Shown piece after piece: positions 16,422-24,817 of a stretch of 64,000 bases of DNA (within the stretch, counting starts at the first letter, position 1; every line of letters begins with the position of its first letter). Origin of the DNA: Paenibacillus_AA sp045062745. GTDB taxonomy: Bacteria > Bacillota > Bacilli > Paenibacillales > NBRC-103111. Under the pieces are notes generated by a model. The model made no database searches. It was not told where the DNA came from and worked only from the letters and a program-made list of their open reading frames with translations. Both the position numbers and the translations under genes were made by a program. Location: NCBI RefSeq assembly GCF_045062745.1, contig NZ_JBJGED010000040.1, forward strand, positions 1 to 64,000. Reading direction: 5' to 3'.

Positions 16422-17405
16422 CTAGAATAAAGCCAGCTTTTTCATCGCTTCTTTCACTTTATCCTTGTTCAGCATATAATGCTTCTCCAGCGTCGGACTG
16501 ATCGGCATCGCCGGCACGTCCGGACTGCACAGCCGCATGATCGGCGCGTCGAGCTCGAACAGCAGCTCCTCCGAGATGATCGCGGATATCTCCGCGCCTA
16601 CGCCGCCGGTCTTGTTGTCCTCATGCAGCACGAGCACCTTGCCGGTCTTCGCGGCGGCCCGCAGAATCGCGTCCGTGTCGAGCGGCTGCAGCGTCCGCAG
16701 GTCGAGCACGAGCGCCTCGATGCCTTCCCGCTCCAGCTCGGCGGCCGCTTCCAGCGCGAAGTGCACCGTCAGCCCGTACGTGATGATGGTGATGTCGGAC
16801 CCGTCCCGCTTCACGTCCGCTTTGCCGATCGGCACGATGTAGTCTTGCTCGGGAACTTCGCCCTCGACCGATTGGTAGCATTTCTTATGCTCGAAGTAAA
16901 TGACCGGATCGGGGTCGCGAATCGCCGCCTTGAGCAGCCCCTTGGCATCATACGGGGTGGACGGAGCGACGATCTTCAGCCCCGGGGTCCCGAAGAACAC
17001 CGACTCCGGGCATTGCGAATGGTACAAGCCGCCGAAGATGCCGCCGCCGAACGGGGCCCGGATGACGACCGGACAAGACCAGTCGTTGTTGGAGCGATAC
17101 CGGATCTTCGCCGCTTCGCTGATGATCTGGTTCGTAGCCGGCAGCATGAAATCCGCATACTGCATCTCCGCGATCGGACGCATGCCGTACATCGCGGCCC
17201 CGATCGCCACACCGGCGATCGCCGATTCCGCGAGCGGCGTATCGAGCACCCGCTGTTCGCCGTAACGTTCGAGCAGCCCCTTCGACGTCGTGAACACGCC
17301 GCCTTTATAGCCCACATCCTCCCCCAGAATGAAGACATTGTCGTCGCGCGCCATCTCCTCGTTCATCGCCTCGCGGATCGCGGTTACGTAATTAACGACA
17401 GGCAT
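16422..17405 (-). CDS. bkdAB: Branched-chain 2-oxo acid dehydrogenase E1 beta subunit
   Basis: A 327-residue beta subunit of the thiamine-diphosphate-dependent E1 that decarboxylates 2-oxo acids of Val, Leu and Ile. It has the family start (NYVTAIREAMNEEMARDDNVFILGEDVG) and later FGGGIFGGLYHSQCPESVF and LHEDNKTGGVGAEI. The conserved Glu that activates the TPP aminopyrimidine is in the early GED motif. It lies 2 bases downstream of bkdAA, so the two E1 subunits are tightly coupled. Confidence 0.92.
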   Translation of the reverse strand: MPVVNYVTAIREAMNEEMARDDNVFILGEDVGYKGGVFTTSKGLLERYGEQRVLDTPLAESAIAGVAIGAAMYGMRPIAEMQYADFMLPATNQIISEAAKIRYRSNNDWSCPVVIRAPFGGGIFGGLYHSQCPESVFFGTPGLKIVAPSTPYDAKGLLKAAIRDPDPVIYFEHKKCYQSVEGEVPEQDYIVPIGKADVKRDGSDITIITYGLTVHFALEAAAELEREGIEALVLDLRTLQPLDTDAILRAAAKTGKVLVLHEDNKTGGVGAEISAIISEELLFELDAPIMRLCSPDVPAMPISPTLEKHYMLNKDKVKEAMKKLALF

Positions 17406-17407
17406 CG

Positions 17408-18418
17408 TTACACTCCCTCCCCTTCCGCATAGACGTGACGGTACAAGTCTTCCGGAGCCGGGAACGGGGCCTTGTCGCCGAATTCGGTAGCCACCTTAAT
17501 CTCCTGCTGAACGGAAGCGACGAGCTCCGCATCCTGCTCCTCGCTCCAGATGCCCGCCTCGATCAAATAGTTCTTATAGCGCGGGAGCCCATCCTGCTGC
17601 CAGTGCAGATCGACTTCTTCCTTCGTCCGGTACGCCAGATCGTTGTCCGAAGTCGAGTGCGGCGACAACCGGTACATGACCGCTTCGATCAGCGTCGGTC
17701 CTTCCCCGCGGATGGCGCGCTTGCGCGCTTCTTGGGTGACGCGGTAGACCTCGAGCACGTCGTTGCCGTCTACGCGAACGCCCGGAAATCCATAGCCGAT
17801 CGCACGATCCGCCACTCTCCCGGCGACTTGCCGATGCAGCGGCACCGAGATCGAATACTGGTTGTTCTCGCACATGAGGATAACCGGAAGCTTGTGAACT
17901 CCGGCGAAATTGCAGCCTTCATGAAAGTCGCCCTGATTGCTGGAGCCTTCCCCGAACGTGACGAAGCTGACCGACTCCTCCCCCTTCATCTTGGAGGCGA
18001 GCGCGAAGCCTACGGCATGCGGCACCTGGGTCGTCACCGGGCTCGAGCCGGTCACGATACGCAGCCGGCGATGGCTGAAATGCCCCGGCATCTGACGGCC
18101 GCCGCTGTTCGGGTCATCCGCCTTGGCGAAGAGCGACAGCATCAGTTCATTCGGTGTCATGCCGACCGACAGGACGAACCCATAATCCCGATAATAGGGC
18201 ATAAAATAGTCCTTCTCCCGATCCAATGCGAAGGCGGCGCCGACTTGCGCCGCTTCCTGGCCGATGCCGGAGACGTGGAAGTTGATCTTCCCGGCGCGCT
18301 GCAGCAAGAGGGCCCGTTCATCGAACTTGCGGGCGGTCAGCATGTAGCGGTATATCTGGATCGCCTGCTCATCCGACAATCCGAGCTGTCTATGTTTCGT
18401 TAATTGACCAACGGACAT
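17408..18418 (-). CDS. bkdAA: Branched-chain 2-oxo acid dehydrogenase E1 alpha subunit
   Basis: A 336-residue alpha subunit carrying most of the thiamine diphosphate site: TFGEGSSNQGDFHEGCNFAG ending at NNQYSIS is the TPP/Mg motif, and the phosphorylation-loop-like segment YRLSPHSTSDNDLAYRT is present. It has an AAGGAGGCT ribosome binding site and a good promoter of its own (18469-18497), so the E1-E2 genes need not depend on transcription from lpdV. It is the first of three tightly spaced genes. Confidence 0.92.
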   Translation of the reverse strand: MSVGQLTKHRQLGLSDEQAIQIYRYMLTARKFDERALLLQRAGKINFHVSGIGQEAAQVGAAFALDREKDYFMPYYRDYGFVLSVGMTPNELMLSLFAKADDPNSGGRQMPGHFSHRRLRIVTGSSPVTTQVPHAVGFALASKMKGEESVSFVTFGEGSSNQGDFHEGCNFAGVHKLPVILMCENNQYSISVPLHRQVAGRVADRAIGYGFPGVRVDGNDVLEVYRVTQEARKRAIRGEGPTLIEAVMYRLSPHSTSDNDLAYRTKEEVDLHWQQDGLPRYKNYLIEAGIWSEEQDAELVASVQQEIKVATEFGDKAPFPAPEDLYRHVYAEGEGV

Positions 18419-18468
18419 GAGTTCAGCCTCCTTTGGTACCTGGTCTTAAGAGTTGACCTTATATGAGT

Positions 18469-18497
18469 ATTATAAACGGTTTTGATTATGAATACAA
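18469..18497 (-). promoter_or_regulatory. Sigma-A-type promoter of bkdAA-bkdAB-bkdB
   Basis: Minus strand TTGTAT (18492-18497), 17-base spacer, TATAAT (18469-18474), in the 135-base gap between lpdV and bkdAA. Confidence 0.75.
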
Positions 18498-18553
18498 TTT
18501 TGCTCCGCCCGAAAAAAGCGACGAATTGCTGCGATGCGCACGCAACCCCTTAG

Positions 18554-19999
18554 CTAAATGCTGATCGCGAGCCCGTCCGCCGCCAGCATCGCTTCGCCGA
18601 TCGCCTCGGACAGCGTCGGGTGGGGGTGAATCGTCCGTCCGACCTCCCAGTTGGCCGCATTCAGCAGCTGCGCCACCGCCGCTTCGCCGATCGAATCGGT
18701 CGCGTGCGGGCCGATGATGTGCACCCCAAGCAAGTCGTCGGTCGCCGCGTCGGCCACGACTTTGACGAAGCCGTCGGACTCGCCCAGCACGACGGCTTTG
18801 CCCAGCGCCTTGAAGGAGAATTTGCCGACCTTCACGTTATACCCTTGGTCGCGCGCCTGCTTCTCCGTCCAGCCGACCGAAGCGATCTCGGGACGGCCAT
18901 AGATGCAGCGCGGTACGAGATGAGCCGCATAACGGTGCGCGGCTCCAATGCCTGCCTCTCCCGCGCCCGGCCCCGCGATATGCTCTGCCGCGAGGATGCC
19001 TTCGTGCGCCGCGACGTGGGCGAGCTGTAAGCCCCCGTTCACATCGCCGACCGCATAAATGTGCGCTTCCGTCGTCTGGAAGTGATCGTTGACCTTAATA
19101 AAGCCGCCCTCGACCCGGACGTCCGTGTTCTCCAGGCCCAGGCTGCTCGCGTTCGCCTGCCGGCCGACGCTGACGAGCACGGCTTCCGCGTCGAGCCGCT
19201 CCTCTTGCTCGCGCACGCGTACGGCGAGCGACACGCCTTCGTCCGACCGCTCCACGCGGTCGGTCAACACGGCGGCATTCGTCATCACCTTGATGCCGCG
19301 CTTCTTGAACAGCCGCTCTAGCTCGCGCGAGACGTCCTCGTCCTCCGTCGGGGCGAGCCGCCCGCCGGCCTCGACGATCGTTACCTGAACGCCGAAGTCG
19401 CTCAGCATGGAAGCCCACTCGACGCCGATGACCCCGCCGCCGATAATGACGATCGACCGGGGGAGCTCGTCCAGCTCAAGCGCCTCGTCGCTCGTCAAAA
19501 TGCGCTTCCCGTCGGGCTCCAGATTCGGCAGCAGGCGCGGACTCGAGCCGGTCGCGATAATCAGGTTCGTCGGGACGAGCGTCTCGGCGTCTCCGTCATT
19601 CCGCTCGATCGCCACCGCCCCGCTGCGCGGCGAGAAGATCGACGGGCCGATGACCCGGCCGATGCCGGCGATGACGTCGATTTTGTGCTTTTTCATCAGA
19701 AACTGCAGCCCTTTATACATCTGCTCCACGACCGCCTGCTTGCGCTCCTGCACCTTGGCGAACCTCAACGTCACGCCCTCTGCGGAGATGCCGAACTCCT
19801 CGCTTCGCTGCATCGTCGCGAATACTTCCGCGCTGCGAAGCAACGATTTGCTAGGGATGCACCCGCGATGCAGGCACGTTCCCCCCAGCTTGTCCTTTTC
19901 CACGATGGCTACAGACTTCCCCAGCTGCGCAGCACGAATAGCGGCCGAATACCCGCCGATGCCTCCGCCTAATATGATAATGTCGTATGTACGCGTCAT
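18554..19999 (-). CDS. lpdV: Dihydrolipoyl dehydrogenase (E3)
   Basis: A 481-residue flavoprotein disulfide reductase that reoxidises dihydrolipoamide on E2 and passes electrons to NAD. Visible: FAD-binding GGGIGGYSAAIRAAQLG near the start, redox-active disulfide CLHRGC within GGTCLHRGCIPSK, second dinucleotide site VIIGGGVIGVEWASM, AVGDVNGGLQLAHVA, and the C-terminal active-site HPHPTLSE. The start at 19999 follows GGAGGAGGCACTT; a longer frame to 20014 begins inside that site. It is placed upstream of the E1/E2 genes, as in Bacillus bkd operons, but ptb and buk are absent here. Confidence 0.93.
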   Translation of the reverse strand: MTRTYDIIILGGGIGGYSAAIRAAQLGKSVAIVEKDKLGGTCLHRGCIPSKSLLRSAEVFATMQRSEEFGISAEGVTLRFAKVQERKQAVVEQMYKGLQFLMKKHKIDVIAGIGRVIGPSIFSPRSGAVAIERNDGDAETLVPTNLIIATGSSPRLLPNLEPDGKRILTSDEALELDELPRSIVIIGGGVIGVEWASMLSDFGVQVTIVEAGGRLAPTEDEDVSRELERLFKKRGIKVMTNAAVLTDRVERSDEGVSLAVRVREQEERLDAEAVLVSVGRQANASSLGLENTDVRVEGGFIKVNDHFQTTEAHIYAVGDVNGGLQLAHVAAHEGILAAEHIAGPGAGEAGIGAAHRYAAHLVPRCIYGRPEIASVGWTEKQARDQGYNVKVGKFSFKALGKAVVLGESDGFVKVVADAATDDLLGVHIIGPHATDSIGEAAVAQLLNAANWEVGRTIHPHPTLSEAIGEAMLAADGLAISI

Positions 20000-20258
20000 A
20001 AGTGCCTCCTCCATAACTACTCGAACAAGGAACTCGCCTTGCCCCGGTTCCCTTTTGCGAATGATAGTTCCTATATTGTACCCTTAATCGGAGGTCGAAA
20101 TATAGTGGTTTTGGGCGATAGGCGATAAAAATCGATTCTTGGCCTGCATCCCCTGCGAATCGACGCGGCGCCCGGAGGATTTATCCATGCTTCTATGGTA
20201 TGATAGAGGACGGACAAAAGGTTATCGGAACGAACTGTGAAATGAGGAATCGACAAGC

Positions 20259-20519
20259 ATGCAAGACAAAGTTAAACGGGTCATCGCCCTTCTACTCTTA
20301 ATCGTGCCCGGCTTCATGGCCACGTACGGCTTCCTTGCGATGAAGGACGCGTTCTTCGCCCAATTCGGAGCGGATGGCACGGACCAGTTCCTATGGGGCA
20401 AATTCGTGCTTGGCCTGATCTTATTCGCCATCGGCGTATCGTTCATCGGGGGGTGGATTTTCTTCCGCGACCGGAAGCGCAATTATGTCGCCCCCCGCTT
20501 CAAGGCCAAACGCAAATAA
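20259..20519 (+). CDS. yqzF: DUF2627 membrane protein (YqzF-like)
   Basis: An 86-residue protein with two transmembrane helices (about 7-27 and 45-68) and a strongly basic tail (RKAKRK-type). The family has unknown function and lies next to the bkd genes in Bacillus, as here, where it diverges from lpdV. Its stop is only 6 bases from the convergent stop of the MraY-like gene, leaving no room for a terminator. Confidence 0.82.
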   Translation: MQDKVKRVIALLLLIVPGFMATYGFLAMKDAFFAQFGADGTDQFLWGKFVLGLILFAIGVSFIGGWIFFRDRKRNYVAPRFKAKRK

Positions 20520-20525
20520 CCGCCT

Positions 20526-21548
20526 TCACGCGCGGCCCCACCGGTCCAGCAGGCGCGTAAGACGGTGCTTCTCGATCCAGGCGGAGATAGAGCGCGTCTC
20601 CGCGTAGGCATGCAGCGCCAGCAGCAGCACGACGGCTCCCGCCTGCATCCATATCGGGGCGCAGCCGATCACGGCGTACCCGGCCGCGAAGCCGAGCACG
20701 CCCGCCCCGGCGTCGCCGAGCATATGGCGCGCGCCCAGATCGCCGGGCAGCAGCACGAGCGCTCCGGCCGCCGCCGGCACGAGCGCGAGGAGCGGCATGA
20801 ATGGCACGGACGCCAGTCCGAGCCGATCCCCGGCCGCACCGGCCGACACCCCCGCTATGAACAAGATCGCGGCGATCGAGAGGAACGCTTTGAGGCACCG
20901 TCCCGGCCGCAGATCGAGCAGATTCAGCGCATTCGTCATCAGGAGAAGCAGCAGCACCTGCAGCGCCGCCACCCCCAGGCTCGCCCCCGCGCCTAACATT
21001 CCGTGTATCGCAGTCTCGGTCCCCGCATCCGGGGTCGGCTCAAGGCCCGCCCGCGCGAGCACCGCCAGCACCGCAGCGAGGCCCGTCCCGGCCGCCTTGA
21101 TCGCGCCGGTCGTCAGCACATGATCCTGCCTCCATCGGCGCCAATGCCCTCCCCAGCCTTTGACCTTGCGATCGCCTACCGTATCGTCGAGCCAGCCGAC
21201 TCCGCCCACGATCAGCACCGCCGCCACATAGGACGAGGCGTCCAATCGAAGCTGCATCGCCTGCCTAAGGGCGTCAGCCGCCTCTTGTCCCGCCGTCGCC
21301 CCGATCCCGGACAACCCGACGAGCACCCAGACGAGCACCCAGACCAGCAGCAGCCAGATCGCATGCAGAAGGACAAGCAGCAGGCCGCTTCCGGTCGGAA
21401 TGCCGATGCCCTCATAGTTGATCGCTGTCAATCCGTGCTCCAGCAGAAACCTCGTCACGTACGGCAGCAGCCACACCCCCATGCCGAGCAGCGCCGTTAA
21501 CATCCCGCTCCATGCGGCAACCTCCATCGCCGATCCTCCTTCATCCAC
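20526..21548 (-). CDS. MraY/WecA-like phosphoglycosyltransferase-related membrane protein
   Basis: A 340-residue polytopic membrane protein with about ten hydrophobic segments. Motifs of the polyprenyl-phosphate glycosyl-1-phosphate transferase family are recognisable: WLDDTVGDRKVKGWGGHWR (the DD motif), MTNALNLLDLRPGR (N..N..D motif) and MLGDAGAGVLGFAAGY. It is shorter and more diverged than MraY or TagO; the true substrate is unknown. It overlaps the upstream glycosyltransferase gene by 8 bases, so it is the third gene of a steA operon. Confidence 0.78.
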   Translation of the reverse strand: MDEGGSAMEVAAWSGMLTALLGMGVWLLPYVTRFLLEHGLTAINYEGIGIPTGSGLLLVLLHAIWLLLVWVLVWVLVGLSGIGATAGQEAADALRQAMQLRLDASSYVAAVLIVGGVGWLDDTVGDRKVKGWGGHWRRWRQDHVLTTGAIKAAGTGLAAVLAVLARAGLEPTPDAGTETAIHGMLGAGASLGVAALQVLLLLLMTNALNLLDLRPGRCLKAFLSIAAILFIAGVSAGAAGDRLGLASVPFMPLLALVPAAAGALVLLPGDLGARHMLGDAGAGVLGFAAGYAVIGCAPIWMQAGAVVLLLALHAYAETRSISAWIEKHRLTRLLDRWGRA

Positions 21549-22374
21549 CCCGAGTCCTTAGCTTCTTAAACCATTTCAACCTCTTCAGGCTCATCTCCCT
21601 GGAATCCCATCGAAGCGCGAGCGTGCGCAGCACCGCCCAGAACTGGCGTCCGCGGTGCAGGAAGCCGCGCCAATCGCGCCCCGTCTCCCGATGGCGGAGT
21701 GGCAGCTCGATCTCCTGCACGCGGTAGCCGAGCCTCACCGCGTCGATCGTCAAGCCGACCTCGATGCCGAATCCGGCGGCGAGCGGTCCGATCCGCTCCA
21801 GCAGCTCGCGCCGCACGGCGCGCTGCCCGGACAGCGGCGCCGCGGCCTCGTAGCCGCTCAGCCGGCGGATGCCGCCCGCGGCGAGCCGCTTCACGAGGCC
21901 GAAGCCGCCCCGCCGGCCCGCGGCCGGGAAGCGGGCGACGACCATGTCCGCCTGCCCGGCCGCGAGCGGCTCCAGCAGGCGGGCCAAGTGCGCCGCGGAC
22001 TCGCCGAGATCGGCGTCCGCGAACAGCAGCACGGCGCCGCGGCTCGCCTGGACGCTGGTGCGCAGGGCGGCGCCTTTGCCGCGGCGCCGGCTGTGGCGCA
22101 GCGCGGCGTCGGCGAGCGGCCGCGCCACGGCGAGCGTGCCGTCCTCGCTGCCGTCGTCCACGACGACGAGCTCGGCCCGCCCGGCGAACAGCGCCTCGCT
22201 GCACGCGTCCGCCATGCAGCGCAGCGCCTGGAGCGTGGCGCCGAGGCGCTCCGCCTCGTTCCACGCCGGAACGACGATCGACAGCGCGACGGGCCGCTCC
22301 TGTGCTAACTGCCTCCCCGCGTCATCCGCCCTTTGCATCCTAGGCGCGTCTACGCCTTTCCGCCCGTTATACAT
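21541..22374 (-). CDS. GT2-type glycosyltransferase
   Basis: A 277-residue GT-A fold enzyme. SIVVPAWNEAERL begins the nucleotide-sugar domain, VVDDGSEDGT follows, and LLFADADLGES supplies the DxD metal site; a polyprenyl-phosphate sugar synthase-like pattern (GQRAVRRELLERIGP, FGIEVGLTIDAVRLGY) follows. There are no transmembrane helices. It overlaps steA by 8 bases upstream and the MraY-like gene by 8 bases downstream. Acceptor and sugar are not deducible. Confidence 0.85.
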   Translation of the reverse strand: MYNGRKGVDAPRMQRADDAGRQLAQERPVALSIVVPAWNEAERLGATLQALRCMADACSEALFAGRAELVVVDDGSEDGTLAVARPLADAALRHSRRRGKGAALRTSVQASRGAVLLFADADLGESAAHLARLLEPLAAGQADMVVARFPAAGRRGGFGLVKRLAAGGIRRLSGYEAAAPLSGQRAVRRELLERIGPLAAGFGIEVGLTIDAVRLGYRVQEIELPLRHRETGRDWRGFLHRGRQFWAVLRTLALRWDSREMSLKRLKWFKKLRTRGG

Positions 22375-23437
22375 ACGCCTGCTGCTCCCGTCCGCGTCCC
22401 GTCTTGCGTGCCGTCTCCAGCGACGCCGGCGCCGGGAAAAGACGGCTTACGCCTTTGGCGTCGATCAGCCTGTCGCCGATCTTCATCCGGACGAGGAGCG
22501 TGCTGGCCATGCCGGCCCGCCCCTTGGACAGGAAATCGGCGATATGGCTGTGGGCGCCTACGGAGACGATCGCCTCCGCCTCCTGCTCGTAGGCGAGCAG
22601 CATCGCCATGTCCTCGCTCGTACCCGGCGCGAACAGCTGGTGCGCGTGCAGCCCGAGCTGGCGCACCCGCTTCCAGCCCGGCGCATAGCCGTTCGCGTAA
22701 GCGTGTACGATGAGCTCCGCTCCCGAGCGCAGCCCCCGGTCGGACACGCTGTCCATGTCGCCGACGATGCAGTGCGGCCGCCAGCCGGCCGCGATCAGCG
22801 CGTCCGCGCCCCCATCGACGCCGACTAGCACGGGTCGCACCCGCTCGATGTACGGCTGCAGGCTGCGCAGGTCCTCCAGGTAGTCGGACCCCCGCACCAC
22901 GACGACCGCCGGACGCCCCTGGAAGCGCGTCCTCAGCCGCGGCACTTGCAGCGGCTGCAGCACCGCTTCCTTTTCCTGGGCCGCATGGGTGAGCGTATTG
23001 TCAATGAAACGCAGGCACGTCTCGTGCCATCGTTCCGACGAAGCCCGGACGGCTGCGGCGAGCGTCTCCTGCGTGACCGGCGTGCACGCGTACGCGTTCC
23101 CGTTCACCTCGATCGTCTCCCCCAGCACCTGAACGCGCATCCCGTCCTCGAGCAGGTCGAAGACGTCCTCCGGGATATCGAACACCGGGATGCCCCGCTC
23201 GAGAAGAGGCTTCGCACCCTCGTGCGGGTACAACCCGGATACGGTGCGGGCCCCGTTCAACACCGCCCGAACCCGGGCATCGGCCAGCCCTTGCGCCGCC
23301 AGCCGGTCCAGGTCCTCATGCCGAATCGCGGCTATCGCTCCCCGATCGATCGTCTGCAGCAGCTCCTTCGTCCTCGTGCCCACTCGTACCGTGCCCGTTA
23401 CCGCCCAATTAGAATCGATTCCTGTCCGCATCCGCAC
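22367..23437 (-). CDS. steA: Putative cytokinetic ring protein SteA
   Basis: A 356-residue protein whose C-terminal half resembles thiamine pyrophosphokinase catalytic domains: VGVDGGADALIAAGWRPHCIV followed by GDMDSVSD (about residues 205-235) and EDMAMLLAYEQEAEAIVSVGAH. The N-terminal half (1-170) is specific to the SteA family, implicated in cell division and cell separation in Corynebacterium. The usual C-terminal membrane segment is not evident. The first codon may be GTG at 23437 or ATG at 23431. It heads the operon with the GT2 and MraY-like genes. Confidence 0.85.
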   Translation of the reverse strand: MRMRTGIDSNWAVTGTVRVGTRTKELLQTIDRGAIAAIRHEDLDRLAAQGLADARVRAVLNGARTVSGLYPHEGAKPLLERGIPVFDIPEDVFDLLEDGMRVQVLGETIEVNGNAYACTPVTQETLAAAVRASSERWHETCLRFIDNTLTHAAQEKEAVLQPLQVPRLRTRFQGRPAVVVVRGSDYLEDLRSLQPYIERVRPVLVGVDGGADALIAAGWRPHCIVGDMDSVSDRGLRSGAELIVHAYANGYAPGWKRVRQLGLHAHQLFAPGTSEDMAMLLAYEQEAEAIVSVGAHSHIADFLSKGRAGMASTLLVRMKIGDRLIDAKGVSRLFPAPASLETARKTGRGREQQAYV

Positions 23438-23554
23438 TCACACTCCGCTCCCGTCCGGATCCCGCGGAAATCCGGACGCCACGCTTTCCTGTTAGTATGG
23501 GACAAGCGGCGCCGCCGCATGCATCGCGAGACGTTCGGAGACACAAAATCCTCA

Positions 23555-23584
23555 CAAAAAAATCCCCGCCTTCCCGGCAGGGAC
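23555..23584 (-). terminator. Terminator of the Tyr-rich protein gene
   Basis: Minus strand TCCCTGCC / GGCGGGGA stem with loop GGGAA, then TTTTTTT, a few bases after the stop codon. Confidence 0.85.
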
Positions 23585-23591
23585 TGTCGTG

Positions 23592-23900
23592 TCAAGCTCG
23601 ACTCTCATCGTCGTTCTGTTGCGTACCGCCCGTCTGTGCCTCCTGTGGGGCGCCCTGCGGCGGATAGTACGAATACGAGTAGTAGTAATTGTACGGATTT
23701 ACAGGGTAGTCCTGCAGATAATCCAGGTAGTCCGTGATATAGTAAGGCGAGTAATAACCCGGCTTCAGCAGGAACGGCCAGGTCAGCCAAGGCAGCCAGC
23801 CGATGCCTCCGGTCAAAAATCCGGGTCGCGCAAACCGCCCTCCTCCGTGAAGGTAAAGGGGAGGCCTGCTCGCATGAGCGGGTTGTCGTGCATTTGCCAT
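23592..23900 (-). CDS. Tyrosine-rich hypothetical protein
   Basis: A 102-residue protein of unknown function, preceded by GGAGAG at good spacing and followed by its own terminator, so likely a real gene. A hydrophobic Trp/Pro segment (about 30-45) is followed by a Tyr/Pro/Asn-rich stretch (about 48-82; e.g. YPVNPYNYYYSYSYYPP) and an acidic Gln-rich tail. Such composition is common in spore coat or cell-surface proteins of Bacillales, but no family is recognised. There is no clear signal peptide. Confidence 0.6.
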   Translation of the reverse strand: MANARQPAHASRPPLYLHGGGRFARPGFLTGGIGWLPWLTWPFLLKPGYYSPYYITDYLDYLQDYPVNPYNYYYSYSYYPPQGAPQEAQTGGTQQNDDESRA

Positions 23901-23985
23901 CTCGCGATCTCTCCAGTTCCGAGTGTCGACTTACCATAGACTATGGCCCGGTACTCGATTTGGTGAGGGGTCGCCGCCTGCTCCG

Positions 23986-24147
23986 TCAAGAAATGCGACG
24001 CTTCTTTTGTCTTCTCAGATGAAACACCAGATACCGATCCAGTAACTGGCTCAGCTCCAGCACATGCTCGTCCAGAAACGTGCCTTTTTCCATCGCCAAG
24101 TTCACAAGTTTCGTGCGCAAATGCTCAATAACATCCTGTTCTGACAT
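23986..24147 (-). CDS. Spo0E-like aspartyl-phosphate phosphatase
   Basis: A 53-residue, all-helical protein. The segment LVNLAMEKGTFLDEHVLELS leads into SQLLDRYLV, a match to the SQELDxLI signature of Spo0E phosphatases, which dephosphorylate Spo0A-P and delay sporulation. The motif Glu is replaced by Leu here (SQLLD), while the catalytic-region Ser-Gln and Asp remain. The start at 24147 follows GGAGAG by 10 bases. Confidence 0.82.
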   Translation of the reverse strand: MSEQDVIEHLRTKLVNLAMEKGTFLDEHVLELSQLLDRYLVFHLRRQKKRRIS

Positions 24148-24193
24148 GCTCGTTCATCTCTCCGTTCGTCATCTTCCACAACACACAATCCGT

Positions 24194-24199
24194 ATTATA
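24194..24199 (-). promoter_or_regulatory. Likely -10 element of the Spo0E-like gene
   Basis: Minus strand TATAAT about 50 bases upstream of the start; no good -35 is seen 17 bases further upstream. The remaining interval 24200-24370 is A/T-rich and shows no gene. Confidence 0.4.
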
Positions 24200-24370
24200 G
24201 AACGAACCGACTGTAAATGTATGTCACAATTTGTCTATAACTTGTATCTTTTTTGTGAACTTTTATACAAAAATTTTTGTGACTCTTTCTCATCGCCCTC
24301 CCCCTACTCGCCCGGTTTTTCAGATTTCCCGCCGCTTTCCGCGAATTCGTCATTTTCCAAGAAATACACC

Positions 24371-24422
24371 TTGCATAAAGAACATACGTTCGATATATAA
24401 TAAGGAATAGGAATATATGTTC
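24371..24422 (+). promoter_or_regulatory. SOS (LexA) boxes and promoter of the Y-family polymerase cassette
   Basis: GAAC-ATAC-GTTC (24380-24391) matches the Gram-positive LexA box GAACN4GTTC exactly. A second, one-mismatch copy GAAT-ATAT-GTTC lies at 24411-24422. The first box sits between TTGCAT (24371-24376) and the -10 candidates TATATA (24394-24399, spacer 17) or TATAAT (24396-24401, spacer 19), so LexA binding would block RNA polymerase. Confidence 0.8.
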
Positions 24423-24442
24423 GCATTTTGGTGGTGGTGAGG

Positions 24443-24817
24443 ATGCAACCGAACTTGAGGATGGAAACCGAAGACGACATTCAGCTGATCAAGCGGTATA
24501 CGCTGATGCCGATTCTGCTCGATATGCTGGCCCGCGATGCGGAGGAATTGGCCGCGTACCGCGACAAGATCGTCTACAACCATCTCCTCTATTACCTGAA
24601 GGAGGTGGAGACCGCGCTGTTCCGGCACTTGCAGACCGCGAAGCAGGAGCTGAGGCAGCGGGACATCCGCATTCTGAGCACGGAGGCGAATGTGAAGGGC
24701 ATCCACGTGGAGTACCAGATTCGCGGCTATGTGCACCAATTCAATATGCTTCGCAGCTTGATCAAGGCCGAACTGATGACCTTGCTGATGCATACAGGGG
24801 GGAAGGGCGGATTATGA
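24443..24817 (+). CDS. SOS-cassette small protein, paralogue of the 26079 gene product
   Basis: A 124-residue helical protein of unrecognised family. The pattern TEDDIQLIKRYTLMPILLDML, a central acidic/basic helix ending RQRDIRIL, then YQIRGYVHQFNMLRSLIKAEL can be aligned with the protein encoded at 26079-26573 (DLDMIRDYILLPVAL, SEIRVYE, YRYTCRSHDDELVMTKDFMRAEI). So the two genes flanking the polymerase appear to be duplicates. The ATG at 24443 follows GGTGGTG; TTG at 24428 is possible. Its stop overlaps the polymerase start by 4 bases, so translation is coupled. Confidence 0.75.
   Translation: MQPNLRMETEDDIQLIKRYTLMPILLDMLARDAEELAAYRDKIVYNHLLYYLKEVETALFRHLQTAKQELRQRDIRILSTEANVKGIHVEYQIRGYVHQFNMLRSLIKAELMTLLMHTGGKGGL

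Noticed and set aside
15093..16430. A 445-codon open frame on the plus strand opposite bkdB
   Set aside because: It mirrors the codon pattern of bkdB in a G+C-rich region, is Arg/His-rich, lacks a ribosome binding site and resembles no family.
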